This document shows positions 54,835-64,000 of a stretch of DNA of 64,000 nucleotides, piece by piece. A program made the translations under genes and the position numbers. This DNA is from Hemibagrus wyckioides (taxonomy: Eukaryota; Chordata; Actinopteri; Siluriformes; Bagridae). How positions within the stretch are numbered: the first letter of the stretch is position 1; each line of letters starts with the position of its first letter. The DNA lies in contig NC_080713.1 of NCBI RefSeq assembly GCF_019097595.1, positions 9,823,699 to 9,887,698 on the forward strand. The letters are read 5' to 3'. The notes below the pieces were generated by a model that worked only from the letters and a program-made list of their open reading frames with translations, did no database searches and was not told where the DNA came from.

Positions 54835-57675
54835 TGAAAGGTCTACTGTAAATGACAGATTTTATTACACAATCCAAAAAGAAACAAATACAGAACAAAA
54901 TGCAGTGGTTCAAGCACTTATTTAATTTGCACTCTTCTTTTCTCTTCTTCTACTTACTCTTATCCTTCTCTCTTTGTAGTGAATAATGACAAGGTGGCAC
55001 TGCAGTGGAAGACTCAGTTTCATTGCTGACTTTCTTACAAGCTGGAATGGAAGAATCAATTTAACGACTATGGCTATGAGAAAAAAAAACAATACAAAAA
55101 ACATCAGTGCCAAAATCTTTAATGTCAAAACACTTTTTCTTCAGTGCAATTCATGAGTCAATAGACTCATAAAAAGAGTGTGCACAGATGCCAGGCTGTA
55201 CTCTACATGCACTCTATAAGTCTATAGACCTCATCTATACATCTATCTTTTTAAAGCATGTGTCTTGTCTTTTGAATGCACTGTTGGGTTAAATGTCATA
55301 GGTACGATATAGTATCATTATCTTCAATATACATTAAGTTGACAATTTTAACTGTCCTTTCATTGGCCTTTTTATTAGTTAAACATAACACCTTCTACTC
55401 TGTCCATCAGGGCAGTTTGGCAAAAACATTTAGCTCATCTTTGGTGAAGTGTTAACTACTTCTGGAACTATGCCTATCCTATAATCCTGTATTGTGATGT
55501 AAGTTCAAAGTTTGGGACATTTATAAAGGACACAAGAAAAGTACAGGTAAGACTAACAGGTAAGTGTAAATAGTAAATAGTGATTTTCATGTAAGTATAT
55601 CATCTGGACTGATGTATCATTAGTAAGGAACTGGTCTTCAGGTTCTTGGGCAGTGCTAACATATTTTGTGTGCTAACATATTTTGTGTGCTAACATTTAT
55701 CAAGAGATAATACAAAATGCAAGAGATAATATTCACAAACACCAACACCATCATTCATCATGAGGCCACAATAGTATGTTGTTATCAACTGAGAGCTGTA
55801 GAGTCAGTAACACAAACAAAGGCATACTAAATGAGTCAATAAGAAAATGTTAGCCTTTACCAATTAATGTAGTAAAAATGTATGTGTTAACATTGAATCA
55901 ATAACTTTGAATCACTGAAACAATAGAATCAATAGTGACACTTATGGGAATCCTACAAGTATTTTCCAACCAGCTTTAAGCAGATTTGGCTCAGCTATAT
56001 AATGGATCAATGGCCTTTTCAAAGTTTGTTCTCATCAAACACTCAGTATTCTTGGAATAGGCACCAGATCCACTGTGACCCTGACCGTGGTGACTTTAGT
56101 TAACCCAAGGCCCCTGGGCTAGAGCATTAGTCAATACATAGACTTTTACTTTTATGCTCTCATATGAATAAATTTAAATTGCCTACTTTTAGAAACTTTT
56201 TTTTTCTTGTTTTTTTTTTTTTGCTGATACATCTTTAATATGACAGTAAAGTCCATGTTGGAGAACAATGCTCTTGATAGACATTAGATCTTGATCAGGG
56301 GCTGGGCCCGAAACATCAGAGGCTAATTAGGGTGAAGGGGTAAGCAAGAATAACAAATTTTGAAAGAGCATTTTTATATAATATTGTTTAATAATAAACA
56401 CAAATTAACACAGATAATATGCAACTTTATAAAATATCATTCAGTCCAATCTTTTCATGACTCCTCCCATCATTTCAGAGTCTTGATACTAAAACAGAGT
56501 TCATTAAATTCATTACATTTTCTCTCTCACACAGGCATGCCATTCAATATTATCTGTTTTACAGCTTGTGTGTGAAGCAGAACATCCTTTTTATTTATTA
56601 TTATTTTACAATAATCTATATTATACTTGCACCCCTTATTTCATTCCTCATTTATGCTGGCACTACTGTAGGTATCTTTTTTTTTACAGCCTCTCTTCTC
56701 TTCTCTTATTGTTCTCGCATCTCTCATTCTCTCACCTGTCTTGCTGATTGTGTGTATCTTGTCTATTTCATTCTCTTGGTGACTTTTCTATCCTATTTCT
56801 TTGAGGGAGGAATCATCAGAGGGTATCTCTGAGACTTGACTTGAGCAAAACGGTCAATTACCAAACTAGTATTTATAGTGCTGAGAAGGCTTTTGTAAAA
56901 AAAAAAAAAAAAGAATATAGCAATTTGACATTGAAATGATAGTTGGACCACAGGGTAAAATTTAATTTTATGTTTATGGTTTGTAAAATATGTTATTTGC
57001 ACCTGAATGTGTGTTTTGTTGGGATGGTTTCGAAAAAGCTAAACAGTACCTTTCTTCGTGTTCTGCCAAAAAGTTAATTTTTTTTAAATTGCTGTCGCAT
57101 TAAAGAGCTGTAAGATATTTTAGTCACGTGGTGTATGAGTGTGTATAGGTGTGTTTGACTTAAAGCTGCGCTGCACAGACCAATCAGTGTATGACATCAA
57201 AGTATCGCGAGAGAGGTTCTAGAGCATATTCGAATGCACACTCACGTCATTTTGATGTTCTGCACAGCACCTCTTCAAGTTGATAACAGCTTGTGTGTGT
57301 GTGTGCAGAGATAGATGTCAGTCAAAATCGTGTAATGTAAACGGCGATAGTGTTCAACTAAAATGATCAACATTTACTTAATTCCTATCACATTACAAAT
57401 TCAGGATAAAACATTCAGGGCTAGATTGAAATCTTATGGGGCTCGAGCCAATTTCCATGTTTTTAATACCTTTATAAGCATTGTCAGTGTCAATTTCATT
57501 GTGGATGACTGCTTTAAAATGTAAAGTTTATTTACCAAGTCCATTTTTAAATAATTGCAGTATTTATTTTGCTATTTTGTTGCAAACAAATGGCAGCTCT
57601 TCTGGAGTCAGACAGAGAATGTTATATAAAAAGCCAAAGTGCTGGACTACATTGTCATATGAAAAAAAAAATATA
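54835..57675. other. No gene seen; small tandem at 55653-55700
   Basis: A 19-base unit (TGCTAACATATTTTGTGTG) is repeated two and a half times at 55653-55700. A possible tail of the SINE-like repeat is at 56035-56105 (GATCCACTGTGACCCTGACC). Poly-T and poly-A runs lie near 56210 and 56897. Confidence 0.4.
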
Positions 57676-57726
57676 TTGTAAGTCGCTCCGGATAAGGGTG
57701 TCTGCCAAATGCCTGAAATGTAAATA
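57676..57726 (+). repeat. LINE/SINE tail fragment
   Basis: TAAGTCGCTCCGGATAAGGG plus TGTCTGCCAAATGCC is the best-preserved example in the window of the tail shared by the SINE (41590) and LINE pieces. Confidence 0.7.
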
Positions 57727-57889
57727 TATGCATTGTACACCTCAGACACTATTGGATACATCTCTTTTGCCATTGCCTCAAAACTCTTGAACTGATTTTG
57801 GAGATCTTACACAAAATTCCTCAATGATTCCACAAAATTTCTCAGTGATTATAAAATTCCACAGTGACACACAAATCACACCCCTATCA

Positions 57890-58140
57890 CCCTAAGCCCA
57901 TCTAATTACACCCCACACTGCACCATGCTCTGTTAGATCTTCTAGCACTGCTGAAATGGTCCCAACATTTCTCAGGGTTCAAGGTAGATTTGCATCAAAA
58001 CTCTTCTCTTTTTTAGCACATAGGTGGTGGAATGAACTTCCCCTAAATGTACCAAACAGCTGAGTCTCTGGCCTTTTTCACTGATTCAGTCTTCAAAGCA
58101 CTTTGCAGGTTGCTCTGGATAAGTCTGCCTCTGCCAGCTT
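57890..58140 (+). mobile_element. LINE 3' end with SINE-shared tail
   Basis: Decayed reading gives FSFLAHRWWNELPLNVPNS, the motif near the C-terminus of the LINE also found antisense at 19101-19460. It ends in TTGCTCTGGATAAGTCTGCC. It joins a T4 transposon fragment at about 58140. Confidence 0.6.
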
Positions 58141-58600
<460 letters not shown>

Positions 58601-58804
58601 GCACAAATTATCATGCTGCAGGAGAATTCATGTGGTTAATAATATAGGTGCATAATCACGGCTAAAAATTCAATTCAAAAATTCCTCTTAACGCTGAGCA
58701 TCACATTATTTGTCTAATATGGGACTGCAAAACTTTCAGATATGTTGCTTGAATTATCTTAATATTGCCCTCTGTAAAGCAGTCACAGTGCACAGAAATT
58801 CCCC

Positions 58805-59075
58805 AATAAAGTTTGGAACAGCATATAGCTTTAGGAAACATTCCTCAATATAACCTTCTTGTAAAATGTATTGCAAAATGTATGTGTGCTGATTAGTGAG
58901 TGCCATATTGGGGATAGACTCAAAACAGACTAAAAATATTATAATAATATAATAATATCAATTAATTTGATTCAGGATGCAGGATTCCCCATGCCCTATC
59001 AGCTGAATAAAATATTTACATATTTCATAGGAAAAGTGAGAAGGATGTCCTTTATCTGCATTTTTAATATTTCAA
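58805..59075. repeat. Unclassified dispersed repeat, copy 2
   Basis: Partner of 7485-7745; see there for the shared blocks. Confidence 0.5.
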
Positions 59076-59820
59076 AATGTACACTGTATTTTTAAGACTG
59101 GATAAAACTGACTAACAAAATTCCCAATTCCCATTGTAGGGATTACCAAAAATGGCACTATGACCTCTAAAAAGAAGACCACTTTCTGCCAGAAATATAA
59201 CAACTGCACTTAAGTCCAATACTCACATTCAGTTTCTATTTGCTCCACCACCAGGCTAGATGAGGTAGATGGCAAGTCTTCCATATACACATTAGCAGTT
59301 CCACTACAAACATTATTAAGGCCAATAATGGGTGTAGATGTTCATTCACCTTTAGGGCAATGTTCACTTTGATCATCTACAGGGCATGTTTTAGCCCAAC
59401 AATTTAGCTAGCATTCTTTTAAGGCTGATTAACATCAGTTGTAGTCGAGGTATGACAGGTCTGAAATACCCTTTAAGTTTAGGGATTTTTTTTGTTGTTC
59501 TAAAAGTTTGTGATTTTTTCTTTTATGTGTCTCATTTTTGTGCTTCTTAAAATCCTCCATCTTTCACACTATATGTCTAGTCATCACTGGACACTGGGCA
59601 AAGTGTGCATCCTCTGCATTGTAATTAACCAAAAAAAATCAATGCCCATGGTAGCAAATTACACATCTCTGTAATTAAAGAAATGCATATCTTATGTATA
59701 TCTGTATGCATTAGTATCTTCAAGCCATAAATAAAAAATAATTTTTTGTGAGTTCCCTGGGCTTCAACTAATGAAAACTCATGCGTTAATGCTCCCCTGA
59801 TCAGGAAAAATTGGTCACTG
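59076..59820. other. No gene seen
   Basis: AT-rich sequence. Confidence 0.45.
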
Positions 59821-59824
59821 AAGA

Positions 59825-59891
59825 TCAATCAATCAATCAATCAGTCAGTCAGTCAGTCAGTCAGTCAGTCAGTCAATCAATCAATCAATCA
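59825..59891. repeat. (AATC)n(AGTC)n(AATC)n microsatellite
   Basis: A block of AGTC units lies between two blocks of AATC units. Confidence 0.95.
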
Positions 59892-59973
59892 CTTAAATAG
59901 TGCCTAATAACTGGTGATGATAGAGAGACTGTATAGGTCATTCCACTGGTTTAGTCTACATATAGGTACTAAA

Positions 59974-60063
<90 letters not shown>

Positions 60064-60110
60064 ACCAGTAGTAGCAGTAGCAGTAGCAGTAGTAGTGGTA
60101 GTAGTAGTAA
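59974..60110. repeat. (ATT)n(GTT)n plus AGT/AGC-rich compound repeat
   Basis: ATT units to about 60027, GTT units to about 60063, then a degenerate GTA/GCA triplet block. Confidence 0.95.
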
Positions 60111-60184
60111 ATGTGTACACCTTGCTCCTAGTGTTGTTGAATAAATGACTAATTTATATTACTTGTCTGCTGAAGTATCCCATT

Positions 60185-60206
60185 TGTGTGTGTGTGTGTG
60201 TGTGTT
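60185..60206. repeat. (TG)n microsatellite
   Basis: Perfect TG run. A fragment with GGTGTCCCCACATGAATAAG at about 60409 may belong to a common fish repeat, but I could not confirm it. Confidence 0.9.
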
Positions 60207-61423
60207 TGGGATTTCTACAGTGAACTTATTTAGTGGAATATTTACACTTACACTGTGATTATAAATAAGCACAATAGAACATTAAGTGCATGAACATACA
60301 AAGGGCACATATCATTACATTTCTGTATTTTTTTAAGGAATTTGGTGGGGTTTTTTTGTACATACAGTGTTGTGCAAGAGGGGATGTTTATATCTTGTTT
60401 GGGACCAGGTGTCCCCACATGAATAAGTATGTCAGCCAGTTTTGACTTTGTTGGGACATTTGGCTGTTACCCACAAGGAATTTTTACTGTCTGAGGTTAA
60501 GTAACTGGTCCTCACAAGAATAGTATAACAAATATGTGTGTGTGTGTTGTGTTTTTCATACTTGAACAGATGGAGTTTGGGTGTTAAATGCCATAGCTGT
60601 TCATTTGTACGCTAATCATTCAGGAACTTTTCAAGATTGACCTTTTAGAAATGGTTTGGCAGAGGACAAATTTTAGAATTCTTTCAAATAATGGGTCCAA
60701 ACAAAGGAGGAGGAAAAGATAACAACATCTAATTTTTGTTATACCAAAATTCACATTATCCTTTGTGATTTTTTAAAACATTTTCGAAAAAAAAACGCAT
60801 ACAAACTGTCCATGTAAAAAGAGAAGCAAAGTGTACATGTATAAGATGTTCTTGTTATGCATGCATGAAATTGCACAATATATGCACTAATCATCCAATT
60901 TAATAGAAATACCTGTTCACCTGCTCATTTTTGGAGTTCAATCAGCCAATCACATGACAGCAGCACAGTGAAGTTATTATACAGATATAGGTCAAGAACA
61001 TCAGTTAATATTCACAGCAAACATCAGAAGAATGAATGAAGTTTGCTCTTTGTGACTTGATTGTTGGTGCCATATAGACTGAACTTTGGTGAGCCTGTGC
61101 CCATGATTACTTAGCCTGTGCCTTCAGATTACTCTTCTTGGTCTGCTATTGAACCACCTCAAGGTTCAATGTATGCAGATTTTTTTTTGCTCACTTTATA
61201 TTTAAAGAGTGATTATTTAAGTTAATACCCTGGCAGCTAGAAACAATCTGACCTTTTCCTCTGATTGTGCTCATGAACAAGACGTTTCAACCTGCAGACC
61301 CTCCACTTGCAGGATGTTTTTTACACCATTCTTTTTAAACTATGTTTTGTGTGCGAAAAACCCTGGACTCATAACAGCCCAATTACAGTCAGAGAGATCA
61401 CACTTTGGTGGGTTAGTGATATA
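60207..61423. other. No gene seen
   Basis: AT-rich DNA without a nameable feature besides the possible fragment near 60400-60530. Confidence 0.4.
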
Positions 61424-61787
61424 CACTATATTGGCAAAGGTTTTAGAGTCTCCGCTCTAATTCATCCCAAAGGTCCTCTATTGGGTTAAGGTCAGAACTC
61501 TGTGTAGGCCAGTCAAGTTCCTCAACACCAAACTTGCTCATCCTTACCTTTATGGACCTTGCATTGTGCACTGGTGCACAGTCATGTTGGAACAGGGTGG
61601 GGCCATTTCCAAACTGTTCCCACAAAGTTGGGAGCATGAAATTGTCCAAAAATGTCTGCTGCATTAAGCATTAAGAAGCATTAAGAGTTCCTTTCACTGG
61701 AACTAAGGGGCCAAGCCCAGCCCCTGAAAAACAACACCTGAATTCAATGATTTTGAGGGGTGTCCCAAAACTTTTGTCAATATAGTG
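61424..61787 (-). mobile_element. Tc1-derived MITE related to family T1
   Basis: Ends are CACTATATTGGCAAAGG and, inverted, CACTATATTGACAAAAGTT, with TA on both sides. The minus strand reads [36 protein letters not shown] and [16 protein letters not shown], so the second catalytic Asp and the Glu are present. The 5' terminal repeat joins straight to the middle of the gene and the 3' end is cut to the terminal repeat. It is a diverged, internally deleted sister of T1, 364 bp long. Confidence 0.85.
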
Positions 61788-62553
61788 TATATACTGGTCA
61801 CCCCTACATATGTCAACAATTGTTTTTTTTTTTTTAAAAAAAGCCTGCCTGTTTAGCCAAAGCATACATACACATACAACAAACAAGAATTGGTTGTGGT
61901 CTGAAGCAGTATAATTCTAAAATATGTTTGATGCAAAAACAAGACAGTTTATTCTAATCCTAAAGAACACCATGATCATGGTGAAGCATAATATTGGCAG
62001 CATCATTTTATGGGGCTTTTCTTCAGCTAGGACTCTAGTCAGGATAGAGGAATCATGGATAGTTCTGAGCTGTATGTATTTTCTTTTATTTGTTTTCCCT
62101 AAAATGTTTCTATTTGTTTATTTTTATTTTTTCAATATTAAAACATTATCACTCCTTCACCAAGAATTGCACCACATAAACATATGGAAATAAGCCTTCA
62201 ATGTGATGCGCAGAATGAATAAAACTAAGTAGCGATAGATTCAGGCCAAATTTCTCTTTTTCCTCTTCTGCTTGTTATTGATTTGTTTTCAGGGGAAAGT
62301 ATATCTTGAACATAGGAAATTTAAGATATTTTTGCACTTTACTAATAGATATAGCATTTTGTATACATGCTCATATAACATCACTGTACCATATTCAGAT
62401 CCAATCACTGCAAACACTGTCTTTTGACACTACCTTTTATATATTTTTGTTATTTTTTTTTTATTTTATTTTTCCTTGCAATTTTTCCACGATATTTTGC
62501 CTTATATTATGCCCTACAGGTTCTTGTGTCATCATGTTATTGTATTTTATTTG

Positions 62554-62557
<4 letters not shown>
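61788..62557. other. Mostly unassigned, with a Tc1 scrap at 61965-62065
   Basis: 61965-62065 reads TMIMVKHNIGSIILWGFSSA then LVRIEE, matching the VKHGGGSIMLWGCFSS...LVRIEG block of salmonid-type Tc1 transposases. The remainder has no identifiable feature. Confidence 0.55.

Positions 62558-62626
<69 letters not shown>
62558..62626. repeat. (AT)n microsatellite
   Basis: Long TA run with no transposon beside it. Confidence 0.95.
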
Positions 62627-62631
<5 letters not shown>

Positions 62632-62756
62632 TACATATATACATGTTAATTTTGCTCTATTTTTATATTAAGGACAGTCACAAAAAACCTATAACTACTA
62701 GTTGTATTTTACATGATTGTGTATGTGGTTAAAAATCATTATTTTTAACGAAAAGT

Positions 62757-62761
<5 letters not shown>

Positions 62762-62807
<46 letters not shown>
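62762..62807. repeat. (GA)n microsatellite
   Basis: Long GA run. The frames through it are poly-Ser/Leu. Confidence 0.95.
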
Positions 62808-62810
<3 letters not shown>

Positions 62811-63626
62811 ATTTTAACTTGCAAGCAGTGGCCAATGCCCTCTTCATCTGCATGATGTTGTGCATCATTTATCAAACTGAATACAAACAAATTTATTCCT
62901 AAGTCATTCACAAGAACATTTACACAAGAAATATAATATTGAAAATTTACATATAAAGAAAATGTAATGTTAAACTCAGCTGCTAGGCTTTGAATTGTAT
63001 AATTGGCGATGAGTTACTGATATTCTATTTATTGTTTACTCTTTAAAACTGAAATCATTTTATGAATTATGTCAAACTTTGTCATTTCAAATGAATGGCA
63101 AGAAAGCAGTCCAAAAGAAATCCATCAGTTAATGAAAATTAAGACTAGCTATCCAATTAGGTCAAACATAATACTACTGTATAAAAAAGGAAGAGCTACT
63201 GTGTGTATGTGGTAGCCAACATGCTAGGGCTGCAAGACACAAGTCTATTATGGACCCTACTCCAGTCTTGAGACATTTCCTGTAATGACTTAGGCTTGTC
63301 TTGCTCTTGTTTTGCAGAATTTGGACTTGTTTCATCTTGAGCATTTGTCTTTTTAATTGTGGGCTTGGTCTTGCCAAGAGTTGGTAAAAATAATCTTTGG
63401 CTGTCTTTGCTTTTTGTATACACAGAGTGGGACAAAAAGTATTTCCTTTAAGAAAGCATTGCCTAATCATAGGCTAATGAATTAAGCCAATGAACTGAAG
63501 TAAAGACTTGGCCTTGACCACCTTAAAACTTGGTCTTGACATGTAAGACCTGAACATTTAGCAAGATTTATCACACTGATAGTGGGTGGGTGCAAATACA
63601 AAACAGCTGTATATACACATATATAT
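62808..63626. other. No gene recognised
   Basis: Two overlapping minus-strand frames at 63174-63470 have no recognisable motif. The repeated ACTTGG/CTTGGTCTTG phrases suggest an old repeat. Confidence 0.35.
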
Positions 63627-64000
63627 ACAGCTCTGGAAAAAAATAAGAGACCACTGCCCAATCTCCAGATTTGAACACTATTGAAAACCTCTGGAATGTC
63701 ATCAAGAGGAAGATGGATGGTCACAAACCATCAAGCAAAGCTGAGCTGTTTGCTTTTTTGCAAAAAAGAGTGGTATAAAGTTACCCAACAGTAATGTGAA
63801 AAACTGGTGGAGAGCATTCCAAAACGCATGCAAATCGGAGTTATTCCACCAAATACTGATTTCTTAATGTTATTTAGTCAAAGCATTAACACAATTTGTT
63901 TACAAATTATTTGCATTTTGTTTTATTTGAGTTATAATTTCCTTTAAATATACACTCTAAATAACAATAGTTAACAACTGTTATTTGAATTTAGGAGAAA
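63627..64000 (+). mobile_element. Tc1-derived MITE, family T6, copy 3 (runs off the window)
   Basis: Starts ACAGCTCTGGAAAAAAATAA and passes directly to CCAGATTTGAACACTATTGA, then GAAAACCTCTGGAATGTCAT and CAAGAGGAAGATGGATGG (NLWNVIKRKMDG), the C-terminal end of a Tc1 transposase. It is the best-preserved T6 copy; its 3' end lies beyond base 64000. Confidence 0.82.

Noticed and set aside
63174..63470. Two overlapping minus-strand frames rich in Lys and Ser
   Set aside because: They cover repeated ACTTGG-type phrases and show no domain; likely an old repeat.

Overview
This window looks like a repeat-saturated stretch of a teleost fish nuclear genome. I found no complete host gene, no bacterial-type operon and no RNA gene other than tRNA-derived SINE heads. 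Evidence for a fish is the mix of AT-rich sequence, many long microsatellites, several Tc1-like transposon families, DIRS-type tyrosine-recombinase retroelements, Ty3/Gypsy remnants, RTE and jockey-superfamily (L2/CR1/Rex1-like) LINE pieces, and tRNA-derived SINEs. The particular SINE and Tc1 families suggest an ostariophysan, perhaps a catfish, but that is inference from memory. The window is probably intergenic or the inside of a large intron.

Layout. 1-3.6 kb: AT-rich DNA with a DIRS-type terminal repeat, a Tc1 scrap and a block rich in homeodomain-type motifs. 3.7-5.8 kb: a minus-strand Tc1-like element split by a plus-strand L2-type LINE 3' end. 5.8-7.3 kb: DIRS remnant with an RT tail, RNase H and tyrosine-recombinase end. 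9.2-9.8 kb: Gypsy integrase remnant. 10.4-10.9 kb: Tc1 3' half. 14.6-15.7 kb: SINE and an antisense LINE 3' end. 16.1-17.3 kb: first of three near-identical Tc1 copies. 18-20.7 kb: second DIRS remnant, an antisense LINE tail and another RT fragment. 22.4-23.1 kb: SINE-like repeat interrupted by an RTE LINE with a clear target-site duplication. 23.4-24.65 kb: intron-containing IS630/Tc1-type transposase remnant. 25.5-29.2 kb: a chimeric transposase ORF, a Tc1 N-terminal half and a ~0.45 kb direct repeat. 29.2-34.3 kb: one LINE broken by an RTE piece and by a 3 kb run of three Tc1-type elements. 34.3-37.3 kb: largely unique DNA. 37.5-40.1 kb: three minus-strand Tc1 pieces. 40.6-43.4 kb: DIRS end, SINE and the third Tc1 copy. 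43.4-46.5 kb: mostly unique. 46.5-48.8 kb: Tc1 scrap, DIRS and Gypsy polymerase remnants. 48.8-64 kb: mostly unique or microsatellite DNA with MITE-like Tc1 derivatives, LINE tails and one candidate coding exon.

The pieces do not form a working pathway. Every recognisable transposase or polymerase is broken. The value of the window is as a layered insertion record: nested insertions give relative ages, and the three 1.25 kb Tc1 copies are young enough that their separate lesions can be read directly. Coordinates of element ends are exact where both terminal repeats are visible and approximate (tens of bases) where they are decayed. Family assignments come from recognising protein and repeat motifs by eye; no search was run.
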